In this document: positions 37,206 through 46,710 of the stretch, piece after piece
How the letters are laid out: each line of letters opens with the position of its first letter
Numbering within the stretch: position 1 is the stretch's first letter
Notes under the pieces: model-generated
Databases searched by the model: none
What the model was told of the DNA's origin: nothing
Seen by the model: the letters and a program-made list of their open reading frames with translations, nothing else
Made by a program: the position numbers and the translations under genes
NCBI RefSeq assembly: GCF_000971985.1
Contig: NZ_LAQQ01000002.1
Coordinates: 744,001 to 808,000, forward strand
Direction: 5' to 3'
DNA from: Paenibacillus dauci
GTDB lineage: Bacteria; Bacillota; Bacilli; Paenibacillales; Paenibacillaceae
Length of the DNA: 64,000 nt

Positions 37206-37255
37206 AAAAGGTACACCGTTTTCTGTTGTGGATAGAGAACGGTGTACCTTTTTTT
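37206..37255 (+). terminator. Strong terminator between the galU copies
   Basis: AAAAGGTACACCGTT (37206-37220) pairs perfectly with AACGGTGTACCTTTT (37238-37252), continuing into T's. The loop contains TGTGGATAG (37227-37235), an 8/9 DnaA-box-like 9-mer. The second galU copy therefore needs its own promoter. Confidence 0.93.
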
Positions 37256-37450
37256 GATATCATAAATTGGTTCATGATTTGAACAGAAGATGTTCTTAGT
37301 CGTATAAATTATTCTTGAAATAACATAGGCCAACTTGTCTATAGTAAGGATAATCGGAACTGCCTACCTGTTAGGTATAAATTACTGTATGAATATAGTA
37401 TAGTGTAGTCTCAAAGTATTGCCGTATAAATGGCTAAAGGAGATCTAATG

Positions 37451-38347
37451 ATGAAAATACGCAAAGCGATTATTCCCGCTGCAGGACTTGGAACCCGTTT
37501 CCTGCCAGCCACCAAGGCCATGCCCAAAGAAATGCTACCGATCGTAGACAAGCCTACGATCCAGTATATTATTGAAGAAGCCGTTGCTTCCGGTATCGAG
37601 GATATTATTATCGTGACCGGTAAAGGCAAACGCGCGATCGAAGATCATTTTGATTACTCTGTAGAACTGGAACAGAACCTGGAAGAGAAAGAAAAGTGGA
37701 AGCTGCTGGATGCCGTTCGTGAATCGTCCGAGATGGCAGATATCCATTACATTCGCCAGAAAGAACCCAAAGGACTGGGACATGCCATCTGGTGTGCCCG
37801 CAAGTTTATCGGTGACGAACCATTTGCTGTACTGCTTGGTGATGATATTGTGGAATCCGACGTTCCTTGTCTGAAGCAGATGATGGATGTATATGAACAG
37901 CATGAATCTTCTGTTGTAGGGGTAAAAGAAGTTCCTTGGGAGCATGTGTCCCGCTATGGTCTGGTAGCCGGCGACCAGATGCCTGGCGATGAATCGGGCC
38001 GTCTCTACAAAGCTACAGGTCTTGTGGAGAAACCAAAGCGTGAAGATGCCCCATCCAATCTGGCGATCATGGGTCGCTATATTCTTACTCCGGAAATCTT
38101 CGATATTCTGGGCAAGCAGGATGCTGGAGCAGGTGGTGAGATCCAGCTGACCGATGCGATTTCCAAGCTCGGTGAGCAGCAGGATATTTTGGCGTACCAG
38201 TTCGAAGGACTTCGTCACGACGTAGGAGAGAAGAGCGGATTTATCCAGACAACGATTCACTATGCGCTCAAGCATCCGGAACTGCGGGAAGACACTATTG
38301 AATATCTGCGTAAAGTAATAAATGAGATTGATCACCCTACTGCATAA
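37451..38347 (+). CDS. galU: UTP-glucose-1-phosphate uridylyltransferase, copy 2
   Basis: Second GalU, 298 residues, same motifs as copy 1 ([48 protein letters not shown]). By eye it differs from copy 1 at about 16 of 295 shared positions, mostly conservative and concentrated in the last 20 residues, and it adds PTA at the C-terminus. ATG 37451 aligns with the start of copy 1 and lies 8 bases after AAAGGAG; an adjacent ATG at 37448 is possible. Both copies look intact. Copy 2 borders the glycan locus, which may use its UDP-glucose; this division of labour is a guess. Confidence 0.94.
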   Translation: MKIRKAIIPAAGLGTRFLPATKAMPKEMLPIVDKPTIQYIIEEAVASGIEDIIIVTGKGKRAIEDHFDYSVELEQNLEEKEKWKLLDAVRESSEMADIHYIRQKEPKGLGHAIWCARKFIGDEPFAVLLGDDIVESDVPCLKQMMDVYEQHESSVVGVKEVPWEHVSRYGLVAGDQMPGDESGRLYKATGLVEKPKREDAPSNLAIMGRYILTPEIFDILGKQDAGAGGEIQLTDAISKLGEQQDILAYQFEGLRHDVGEKSGFIQTTIHYALKHPELREDTIEYLRKVINEIDHPTA

Positions 38348-38468
38348 GCAAAGCATAGGTTCTGTATGGCGATAATCACTTCAAACAGGATAGACAATAG
38401 ATGAGTGATGAGCGGCATGATCGAAGAGTAGAGTATTGTAAAATCACACGCCATCTGATTAAAAAGTA

Positions 38469-38509
38469 AAAGAGGCTTCTCCCGTATAGGAGAAGCCTCT
38501 TTCTTTTGA
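38469..38509. terminator. Bidirectional terminator between galU copy 2 and the ligase gene
   Basis: AAAGAGGCTTCTCC (38469-38482) pairs perfectly with GGAGAAGCCTCTTT (38489-38502) around a 6-base loop. Convergent genes lie on both sides and both arms have A/T flanks. Confidence 0.92.
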
Positions 38510-38536
38510 TTAGCTTGCATTTGGTGATGTTTGGGA

Positions 38537-40999
38537 TTAATAAGTCACTTTTGCCAGCTGATCAATTTGTTCTTTTTCTTTGGCATCAATAGCAATCAGT
38601 TTGTCATAGACAGCCTGATCTTTTTGTCCTTCTTTTTGCAGAGTAGCCAGATAGTAACGTGCTACCTGCTTGTTCGTCTCATCGCTCAGATCATCTTTCA
38701 ATCCGCGCTTCAATGTTGCTGCTGCATCGGCATTTTTACCTTGCATCAACTGAATTTGACCGATGCTCAGAGCAATCTTCGGAGTGACATCGAACTCACG
38801 ACCTTGCAGCTGACCTTCCGGCAAAGTGGTCAGGTACTGCATACCATCAAGCACTTGCTGGTAAATCGTGAGACCTGCCTGGAAGTATTTATCCTCAGCA
38901 GCCTTATCTTTTTTCTCATGAGCCTGGTTGCCCAGAATATAAGCCTGAGAAATAACACCTTCATACCAGGAAATATCCCATTTGTATTTCGGAATATTAT
39001 CAACCATCAAATTGAATGCCTGGTCGGTATCCCCATGTACCTGATAAAGAGTAACCAGCTGCTTCAGGATGTCCTTGTTAAATGGCTCTTTTTCATGAGT
39101 TTTGGTTAACAGAGCCAGATCTTCGTTGTAGAATTTGTCATCTTTGGTCTGCTGGTAACCCTGTACAAGCAGGGAGCTCAAGAAGACGGATGCATCCGGG
39201 AACGTGCTACGGATTGACAATGCATCATCCAGAGGCTTACGCAGTCCTTCATACGTAGCTTGTGGAGTATTTGCCATAGAAGTTACTTCTATTACATCGG
39301 CAGAAGCTTCCTTGAAGCGAAGGGCCGTAAATGCGACCAGAATAACAGCCAGACCCATCAATGAAACATAAATACCACGAATCGCTCCAGTACCCAGCTT
39401 GAGTCGTTTGAGCGGCTGTGCATCCATCGCAGCAGCCATACCACCAAGACCCAGGAATACCAGAATGCTCATATAAACATAACTCAAGTTAAAGTCGAGC
39501 AGACTGTGCATCAGAATGGATACGACGAGTATAAAGTAAAGGAAATGCGATTCCTTTTTCTCGCGATCCGATTTGATATAACCGCGAATATATTTGTAGA
39601 AAATAAATCCAACAAACAAAATAAAAACAATGAATCCGATAATCCCGACTTCGACCAGATATTGCACGAAGAAGTTATGCGCCTGACGGCTGACATACGG
39701 GTTATTCTGGTACGCTTCAAAAGCCGCACCCCATGCACCGCCACCACCGCCGAAGAACGGGTAGTCACGCAGCAGCTTCATGGCATCGCGATAAAACGTA
39801 AAACGTTCCAGTACACTACTTTGCTGGAAGTTGATGTTCTCAAAACGAACGCGGATATTTTCCGGCAGCAGATTGCGCAGATTCGTAGCAATCAGCAGAA
39901 TCAGAATAATTGCGCCGACTACGGCCGAGCCGATCGGCAGCCAAATGCTGGAGAAACGTTTGGCGGTCCAGCCTTCTACGCCATGTTCCAGTTTTGGAGC
40001 AATAAAGCGTCCGATAACTACAGCGATCAATCCTACGATCAGCGATGTAATCAGTAGGTAAGCCCAGCCTTTGGCAGCTACGCCGCCATCATACTGGTTG
40101 ATGACCTGCAGACCGATAGTCGTTACCGGATTCAGAATCACGGCAGAAGCGATACCGGCGATTACGATATAAATGATCCAGAGAATTTGTTGGGCAGGAC
40201 GCAGCATCAGCAGCAGGACGAGCAGTACGAATGGCAGTACTACAAGACCACCGCGTGACAGCGTCAGGATCAGGGACAAAATGATCGGTACCAGCATAAA
40301 TCCGTGGATAAAGTGGTCATACGATCTTTTTAGACGGCTTACATTAAATAGTCCTGCGAACAGGATCGCCATCAGGAAAGCAGCATATGTATTCGCATAC
40401 TGGAATACAGAAGTCAGACGCCAACCGTTGGAATCCTTCATAACTGCGTCAACATACACACCGTTGCTTACCGCTATCGAGAACCACGATACCAGATGTC
40501 CACCCAGAACTCCCTGACCGAACCAGTTGAGGAATCCAAAAAGGATAATCAGATAAGCGGAACCCATGATGGTAATTTGAATAATTTTGTTGGACAACCG
40601 GTCACGCAGCATGTACACACCAATCACGAAAATAAATGCATACATCCATTGTATTAGCACCATATTTACGGCATAATGCCAAGAGGCGGCCGAAAACATG
40701 GAGATCATATACGAGATGGGCAGCAGAATAATGAGCAGTGCCACCATATCTCTCTGATCTTCCAGTTTGATTTTTTTGTGGAATTGAATCAATCCCAGAA
40801 TCAACAGGACACCGGCAGCCATGACTGCCCAGAAAATCGGTTGCTCAAAACTTACGCCGAGACCATTAAACAATGCAATTTGAAATGGGGTCCATAACAG
40901 GAACAAAATAAGACAGATGTTAACGACCCAGAACATGCTACTGCGTTTGTCGTCCTCAGTGGACGCTTTAAACTGTTTGCCGTATACTGGATTAGCCAA
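38537..40999 (-). CDS. O-antigen-ligase-like membrane protein with TPR tail
   Basis: Polytopic protein of 820 residues on the minus strand. About twelve membrane helices fill residues 25-530, with a large outer loop carrying FFGGGGGAWG and VSRQAHNFFVQYLVEVG, the Wzy_C/WaaL-type motif with its conserved His. The last 250 residues form a TPR-like helical tail (DKDILKQLVTLYQVHGDTDQ style repeats). Related proteins in Paenibacillus and Geobacillus (WsfB/WsaB type) are thought to ligate finished glycans to S-layer protein; a polymerase role is the alternative. The start is TTG 40999, 9 bases after AAAAGGAG. It is divergent from the methyltransferase that opens the main cluster. Confidence 0.83.
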   Translation of the reverse strand: MANPVYGKQFKASTEDDKRSSMFWVVNICLILFLLWTPFQIALFNGLGVSFEQPIFWAVMAAGVLLILGLIQFHKKIKLEDQRDMVALLIILLPISYMISMFSAASWHYAVNMVLIQWMYAFIFVIGVYMLRDRLSNKIIQITIMGSAYLIILFGFLNWFGQGVLGGHLVSWFSIAVSNGVYVDAVMKDSNGWRLTSVFQYANTYAAFLMAILFAGLFNVSRLKRSYDHFIHGFMLVPIILSLILTLSRGGLVVLPFVLLVLLLMLRPAQQILWIIYIVIAGIASAVILNPVTTIGLQVINQYDGGVAAKGWAYLLITSLIVGLIAVVIGRFIAPKLEHGVEGWTAKRFSSIWLPIGSAVVGAIILILLIATNLRNLLPENIRVRFENINFQQSSVLERFTFYRDAMKLLRDYPFFGGGGGAWGAAFEAYQNNPYVSRQAHNFFVQYLVEVGIIGFIVFILFVGFIFYKYIRGYIKSDREKKESHFLYFILVVSILMHSLLDFNLSYVYMSILVFLGLGGMAAAMDAQPLKRLKLGTGAIRGIYVSLMGLAVILVAFTALRFKEASADVIEVTSMANTPQATYEGLRKPLDDALSIRSTFPDASVFLSSLLVQGYQQTKDDKFYNEDLALLTKTHEKEPFNKDILKQLVTLYQVHGDTDQAFNLMVDNIPKYKWDISWYEGVISQAYILGNQAHEKKDKAAEDKYFQAGLTIYQQVLDGMQYLTTLPEGQLQGREFDVTPKIALSIGQIQLMQGKNADAAATLKRGLKDDLSDETNKQVARYYLATLQKEGQKDQAVYDKLIAIDAKEKEQIDQLAKVTY

Positions 41000-41379
41000 T
41001 GTTTTAAACTCCTTTTATCATCTACTTTGAGAAACTTTTCTAATGAATTTTATCATACGTTAAGATGTACATCTAGTTTTAGTAGTAGAAGAGTTCTGGG
41101 AATTCAATAAGATGCAATAAAGAACAGTTATACTTGTCTATGCCAACGAGTTGATCCTTTGAAAGAACAATTAGACAACTTTCCAAATAAGCGCATAAAA
41201 TTTAAACATTTATGCCTATTTATTTTGTGGAAGCTCTGTCGTTCTGTGCTTGCATGGCTATTATAGTTAGTGATATCATTGGGTTAGTTTTGCTTGCTTT
41301 TACATAAATACTATGCATTCTTCAATAGAAAAGATTTGTTTTAGTATTTTGAATCGTCTCAGGAGGCCTTATTACAATT
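41000..41379. other. AT-rich divergent promoter region at the cluster edge
   Basis: 380 bases between the ligase gene (minus) and the methyltransferase (plus). The composition turns strongly AT-rich here and stays so to about 58.3 kb. I see no gene and no unambiguous -35/-10 pair. AGGAGG just before 41380 is the methyltransferase ribosome site. This is where any cluster-wide regulation should act. Confidence 0.45.
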
Positions 41380-42516
41380 ATGGATTATACAGGTGAACGA
41401 TTTATACCCAATAACGACGGCTTGGAAATAGAAGCTGAGCATATGCACCGTTATAGCAGTATAGCGGAGAGCCTAAAAGGCATGCGCGTATTAGATGCGG
41501 GATGCGGAACAGGATATGGCTCATTTCTAATATCACAATTTGCAAAAAAAGTAGTCGGTATAGATATTTCACAAGAAGCAGTTGACTGGTGCAATAAGAA
41601 TTATGCCTCGCAAAAAAATCTTGAATTTATTCAGGGTTCTTTGGAAGCTATTCCTTTTGATAGAGAAGAGTTTGATTGTGTAGTCAGCTTTGAGGTTATC
41701 GAGCATGTAGACCCAAGTATTCAGCGAACTTTTCTGGGAGAAGCAAGAAGAGTACTGAAAAAGAATGGTGTTTTAATTATTTCCACACCCAATAAACTTG
41801 TTTATACAGATAAAAGTGGATACCATAATCCATTTCATATTCACGAATTTTATGAAGATGAATTCAAACAATTTTTAAATCAGGAATTCCTGGTTACGAA
41901 ATTTTATAATCAATCGCTCTATACGGTTTCCAGTATTTATGAAGATCAGCATACTACTGCTGGTGTAAAAATGTTCCAGCATTCGTCACTGGATTCAGCA
42001 GGAAAGTATATGATTGCACTATGCTCCAATACTAATAAAGTTATTCCAACAATAAAGTTAGACTCGGTATACAAGTTTGATAATCCAGGCGGGATTCATT
42101 TTTCCAGTCTTTACGTAGGCACTGATAACAAAGAATACTCGCAAGCACAAAAAGAAACCGGTGTGCTTCTAAATCAGGAAGACAACAGGTTTTCGATTAC
42201 TTTTGATTTGTCTGCTTATGAGCACATTTCCAAATTCAGGTTTGATCCTGTTGAAGATAATTTTTGTATTTGCAGTATCGAGGAAGTATTGACTGATGGA
42301 ACAGTGGAATCGACTTCTCCATTAAACGCATTGAATTATCATAAGCAGGGTTTTTTATTTATGAATATTGATCCCCAATTTGAGATTGATGGAGACTTTG
42401 CTAATGCTTCCTATATTACAATTAAAGGTTACTTTAAAATCTTGAGTCAGTCAGAAATCAGCGAGTTTGTTGATTATTTTTATAAAAAAATGATAGAGGC
42501 AACAGAAAAAGCCTAA
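41380..42516 (+). CDS. SAM-dependent methyltransferase with C-terminal accessory domain
   Basis: A 378-residue class I methyltransferase. Residues about 1-190 form the catalytic fold: YTGERFIPNN lead-in, EAEHMHRYSS, SAM motif I VLDAGCGTGYG, acidic loop VVGIDIS, and FDCVVSFEVIEHVD. The lead-in is common in methyltransferases of rhamnan and O-antigen loci. Residues about 235-365 are a separate beta-rich module (SSLYVGTDNKEYSQ ... ISKFRFDPVEDNFCICS) that resembles parts of the next glycosyltransferase and of the GtrII-like protein. In Geobacillus, a methyltransferase caps the S-layer glycan end; the same role is plausible here. ATG 41380 follows AGGAGG; its own terminator follows. Confidence 0.8.
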   Translation: MDYTGERFIPNNDGLEIEAEHMHRYSSIAESLKGMRVLDAGCGTGYGSFLISQFAKKVVGIDISQEAVDWCNKNYASQKNLEFIQGSLEAIPFDREEFDCVVSFEVIEHVDPSIQRTFLGEARRVLKKNGVLIISTPNKLVYTDKSGYHNPFHIHEFYEDEFKQFLNQEFLVTKFYNQSLYTVSSIYEDQHTTAGVKMFQHSSLDSAGKYMIALCSNTNKVIPTIKLDSVYKFDNPGGIHFSSLYVGTDNKEYSQAQKETGVLLNQEDNRFSITFDLSAYEHISKFRFDPVEDNFCICSIEEVLTDGTVESTSPLNALNYHKQGFLFMNIDPQFEIDGDFANASYITIKGYFKILSQSEISEFVDYFYKKMIEATEKA

Positions 42517-42576
42517 AATTTAATGTACAAAACGTACAATGCTTTTAAAATACAACATGATTAAAACTTATTTAAT

Positions 42577-42621
42577 ATCCTGCCCTAGTATACATTTTTA
42601 TATACTAAGGCAGGATTTTAA
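42577..42621 (+). terminator. Terminator after the methyltransferase
   Basis: ATCCTGCC (42577-42584) pairs with GGCAGGAT (42609-42616), and AGTATA with TATACT inside a CT/AA mismatch, followed by TTTAAATT. It would separate the methyltransferase mRNA from the main cluster, at least in part. Confidence 0.8.
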
Positions 42622-42677
42622 ATTGATATCCGGTATATTTGTTTAAATTAATATAATCATTATTTGGTGGTGTCTAG

Positions 42678-45600
42678 ATGCAAGTAAGTATAATAATCGC
42701 AGTATATAATCGTGCTGCACTCTTACCCGATTTATTAAGGCAGTGGGAAAAAGTTGATAAAAATACTAAGTATAAATATGAGCTTATATTTAGCGATGAC
42801 GAATCAAGCGATAATTCAGTCGATATACTTAAAGCACACACTGGACTCCCGATGCGAGTGTTGGAAAACAAGCATGGGGGGGCTTCGCGTGCTAGAAATC
42901 ATGCGTATCAGTATGCGCAGGGTGAAATAGTTATCTTTACAGGTGATGATATTTTTCCTACCCTAGATTTTGTGAATGAACATTACGAAGCCTATCTGAA
43001 ACATGGAAGTGACTTTGCTTCTTTGGGATGTATCGAATGGCGTGAAGGAATCGAAATGAATCATTTAATGAAGCATATTACAGACATTGGCTGTGAACAA
43101 TTTGGATTTGTTGGAATGCGCCCATTTGAGATTGTAGATTTCCGACATTTTTACACTTCCAATATTAGTGTGGCCCGTGAGAAGCTGGAAGAACTTGATG
43201 GTTTGTTTAGTTTGGAGTTCAAGAAATATGGATTTGAAGATATCGACCTAGGCTATCGTTTATACAAAAATGGTTTGCAGATCATTTACAATCCCAATGC
43301 ACTGGCATATCACGATCATGTCTATAATAGTGTGATGAAATTCTGCAATCGGCAATTATCTGCTGGTGAAGAATTAAATACGTTCAAAAAATTACATCCA
43401 GATCTCAGCTATGATGAGATCAAAGTTAATATTGATGAATTTCATGACAGATATTTAGATTATACAAATGCCAATCATTATTTTGATATTACGGCAGATG
43501 TAGGCCGAATGCTTATCTATCTCATGATTCAAGGCACAAAAATAATCGAAAAAATTCTAAAAAATAGATCCTCTTCCTTTTTGAAAAAAGTATGTTCCAA
43601 GTTCTATTCCATCATATTCAGTTACTATATGTATTTGGGATTGGCTTTAGGATCTGATGTTCAAAATCATGCATCAATCAAACAGGCTAAACGATTTACT
43701 TTCAATTATTTGTTTTTTGGAAAAGCACAAATTTTTTATGATCGTAAAAACAAATTTAATGAACAGAACAGTATAGTATTTCGAACAGCTGGTGCTAAAA
43801 TTATTGATTTGAAAGTGGATATTCCTCAAGTTGAACTTGGAAAGATTCGTCTTGATGCGCTGGACAGCTTTTGTAAAATAAAAATTTTGAAAGCAGTTGC
43901 TGTTAAAAGCAACGGAGATAAGGAACCTATTCATTTTGAATATACAAATGCAACTCGAAAAAGAGACAGCCATTATAATTTCTCCGATCAAATAGATCCT
44001 GTAATTATCAGTGAGATTTTGCCTGGTGCTACAAAATCGGTTGAGATAAAATACCAAATAAATTATCTGCTAGGAAAAAGAATACTCATAAAATTAAAAC
44101 AAGGCATAGTATTGTTCAAAAAAGTCATAAAAAAATTAATGAATCGCCGTGCAACCATAATAAATCAGGATCCAATTATAATCGAAAAAAGCGAGCAGAA
44201 AAGAAAAATATGGATTAAGGTACAGTTTTCCGATTCTTCAGCGATTGCACCCTTGGTCGCTATGTATCAACAAACGATAGCTGCTTTGCCAGATGTACGT
44301 GTTGAACAATCTCCATGCCCTTCAAAGGACTATCAGGAATATGTGTATGCCATTGAACATCTTGATGGAGCATTAGATAAAAGTCAATTGTTAAATGTTG
44401 TTTTATGTTTGCTGGAATACAATTATGACTTTGTTTTGTTATCAAATGGATTAAGTGAATTCCCACTGATTCATGCAAAATCATTAAAGAATGCACTCTT
44501 ATTATCTTCTTCATACTCGTATGAGTCTCTAGTAAGCGGAGAAGTGGAAATGACGGGTAAACTGATTCGCTTGCCTGGTAGGGAGACGTTAAATGATACT
44601 GTGGACTTATCTGCTGATATTCGATCTGTGACCTGTACGAATAATAGCTTATTGTTTGTTAAAAACAAGAAAACTCTTACAGTCAACAATCAGCTTCAAC
44701 TGAAACCTATTGTCAACCCCAAACCTATCATTTTTGTGCTGCCTATATTTATGGCAGTAGGGGGAGTAGAACGAAATACAATTGAAGTTATGGAGCGGTT
44801 GAAGCAGGAGTACGATTTTGTTGTTATTACTTTTGAACGTCATCGTAAAGAACAGGGAAGTTTATTTTATCAGGTAGCACGCTTGGGTAGTGACTATTAC
44901 GACCTTGCGGAAATTTCAGAGTTTGACAATTATTTATATTTGCTAGAAAACTTAAAAGCAATGTATAAACCTTCTCTTGTCTGGATGTGTAACAGCTCTC
45001 CATGGACAATGGATAACAATACATCATTGCGTAAAATATTTAATGATATTCCTATTGTAATGCAGGATGTATATGATTATAAATATGGGTGGATTGAGTA
45101 TTACGATCAACCTGCTATTCATGCTTATGACCGATTTATTGCAATCAATAAAAAAATTGAAGAAAAATTTATTGGTACGTATGGAATCTCTGCTGCAGAC
45201 ATTGACCTAGTTTATCCGGCGGCTGATACAGACAAGGTCAAGGTTATGAACGAGCAATCCTATTTAAAAGAAGCCGTTTTACAAAAGTTTGATCTTGATC
45301 CGAGCCGTAGACATTTTGCTTTTATTGGTCGCTTTACAGAGCAGAAGCAACCATTAAAAATGTTGAAGCTGGCCAAATACATTGTCAGAAAGTATGATGA
45401 TATCGATTTTGTCATGGTAGGCGATGGTGAGCTTTCTGCAGAAGTAGAACAGTTTATTGTAGATCATCAACTAGGTAACAGGGTTCATCGTATCAAATAT
45501 ATTGCAAATGTATTCCAGTTTGTTAAATCTATAGATGCGTTATTTATTGCTTCTATTTATGAAGGGTTACCAATCGTTACAATTGAAGCAATGTGCGTTG

Positions 45601-45851
45601 GAACGCCTATATTTGCAACAGACGTTGGAGATATTGCTCTTTTTGTAGAAGAACAACAATCAGGATTGATCTCAAGACAGGACGATTTGGAAAGCCTGCA
45701 AAAAGCAGTCGATATGTTTCATTCGAATCTTGAATCCTATAAACAAAATTCGTTGGCGCATACTGAGGAAAATATTGAATTCTTCTCATCCGCGAGAGCA
45801 GCACAGCTTATGCGGGATTCATTTCATAAAGCTCTGGAAAAGTATCGTTAA
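42678..45851 (+). CDS. Large two-domain glycosyltransferase (GT2 plus GT4)
   Basis: A 1057-residue protein with two catalytic domains. Residues 1 to about 250 are a GT-A family 2 domain (VSIIIAVYNRAALLPDLL, SDDESSDNS, FTGDDIFP, and a YGFEDIDLGYRL acceptor motif). Residues about 670-1050 are a GT-B family 4 domain (AVGGVERNTIEVM, FAFIGRFTEQKQP, FVMVGDGEL, and the E-x7-E motif in EGLPIVTIEAM near 961-969). Between them, about 350-465 holds the beta-rich module shared with the methyltransferase, and about 470-660 is unassigned. The plan recalls WsaE of Geobacillus, which adds and caps rhamnoses. ATG 42678 has only a weak ribosome site (TGGTGGTG). Confidence 0.85.
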   Translation: MQVSIIIAVYNRAALLPDLLRQWEKVDKNTKYKYELIFSDDESSDNSVDILKAHTGLPMRVLENKHGGASRARNHAYQYAQGEIVIFTGDDIFPTLDFVNEHYEAYLKHGSDFASLGCIEWREGIEMNHLMKHITDIGCEQFGFVGMRPFEIVDFRHFYTSNISVAREKLEELDGLFSLEFKKYGFEDIDLGYRLYKNGLQIIYNPNALAYHDHVYNSVMKFCNRQLSAGEELNTFKKLHPDLSYDEIKVNIDEFHDRYLDYTNANHYFDITADVGRMLIYLMIQGTKIIEKILKNRSSSFLKKVCSKFYSIIFSYYMYLGLALGSDVQNHASIKQAKRFTFNYLFFGKAQIFYDRKNKFNEQNSIVFRTAGAKIIDLKVDIPQVELGKIRLDALDSFCKIKILKAVAVKSNGDKEPIHFEYTNATRKRDSHYNFSDQIDPVIISEILPGATKSVEIKYQINYLLGKRILIKLKQGIVLFKKVIKKLMNRRATIINQDPIIIEKSEQKRKIWIKVQFSDSSAIAPLVAMYQQTIAALPDVRVEQSPCPSKDYQEYVYAIEHLDGALDKSQLLNVVLCLLEYNYDFVLLSNGLSEFPLIHAKSLKNALLLSSSYSYESLVSGEVEMTGKLIRLPGRETLNDTVDLSADIRSVTCTNNSLLFVKNKKTLTVNNQLQLKPIVNPKPIIFVLPIFMAVGGVERNTIEVMERLKQEYDFVVITFERHRKEQGSLFYQVARLGSDYYDLAEISEFDNYLYLLENLKAMYKPSLVWMCNSSPWTMDNNTSLRKIFNDIPIVMQDVYDYKYGWIEYYDQPAIHAYDRFIAINKKIEEKFIGTYGISAADIDLVYPAADTDKVKVMNEQSYLKEAVLQKFDLDPSRRHFAFIGRFTEQKQPLKMLKLAKYIVRKYDDIDFVMVGDGELSAEVEQFIVDHQLGNRVHRIKYIANVFQFVKSIDALFIASIYEGLPIVTIEAMCVGTPIFATDVGDIALFVEEQQSGLISRQDDLESLQKAVDMFHSNLESYKQNSLAHTEENIEFFSSARAAQLMRDSFHKALEKYR

Positions 45852-45878
45852 CATGCAGTTATTAAAGGAGAGTTTGTA

Positions 45879-46667
45879 TTGAATATGATTCGTGATATTT
45901 GGGGCTCTAGACATCTTTTAATGAATATGTCTAAAAGTGACTTCAAAAGCAGATACTCAGGTTCCTATTTTGGTGTTGTTTGGGCAATTATACAGCCATT
46001 GATGACTATCTTGATTTTCTGGTTTGTTTTTCAGATTGGATTTCGAGCAAAGCCTGTTTCCGATGTTCCTTTCATTTTGTGGTTATGTGCAGCAATTATA
46101 CCTTGGAACTTTTTCACCGATGCGATTATCAATGCAACAGGAGCGTTTACCAATTATTCCTTCGTTGTTAAAAAACTTGTTTTTAAAATAGCTTTACTCC
46201 CTCTGGTTAAAGTTATGGCTTCATTCTTTTTGAATATTGCTTTTAATGTACTGCTGATTTTAATCTACAGTATGTATGGGGATTTCCCGGGCATTCATCT
46301 GCTTAGTATTTTATACTTTAATATTTGTCTCGCAGCTCTGATCACGGCGCTATCTTACTTTTTATCTACATTGAATGTTTTTTTCAGAGATACTACTCAG
46401 ATTGTAGGTATTTTCCTGCAATTTGGAATATGGTTGACACCAATTATGTGGCAAGAGTCTGTTATTCCTGAAAGCTTCCGTTGGATTGTAAAATTGAATC
46501 CTATTTATTACATTATTAATGGTTATCGGGATGCTTTAATTAATCGGGTATGGTTTTTTGAACATCCACTGCAGACGCTCTACTTTTGGGGTGTAACGGT
46601 AGTTATAGGTATCATATCCTTTTTATTTTACAAAAGAATGAAGTCCCATTTCGCAGATGTTTTATAA
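45879..46667 (+). CDS. wzm: ABC-2 type glycan exporter, membrane subunit
   Basis: Permease of a polysaccharide ABC exporter, 262 residues with six predicted helices. The N-terminal DIWGSRHLLMNMSKSDFKSR and the segments YSGSYFGVVWAIIQPLM and LNPIYYIINGYRDAL are typical of Wzm/TagG-type permeases. It would move undecaprenyl-linked glycan across the membrane together with the ATPase encoded next. TTG 45879 is the start, 8 bases after AAAGGAG. It lies 27 bases after the large glycosyltransferase and 43 before wzt. Confidence 0.92.
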   Translation: MNMIRDIWGSRHLLMNMSKSDFKSRYSGSYFGVVWAIIQPLMTILIFWFVFQIGFRAKPVSDVPFILWLCAAIIPWNFFTDAIINATGAFTNYSFVVKKLVFKIALLPLVKVMASFFLNIAFNVLLILIYSMYGDFPGIHLLSILYFNICLAALITALSYFLSTLNVFFRDTTQIVGIFLQFGIWLTPIMWQESVIPESFRWIVKLNPIYYIINGYRDALINRVWFFEHPLQTLYFWGVTVVIGIISFLFYKRMKSHFADVL

Positions 46668-46710
46668 GTGAATCCATTAAGCGTAGTATATGGAGCAGGA
46701 GGTTTTGATC

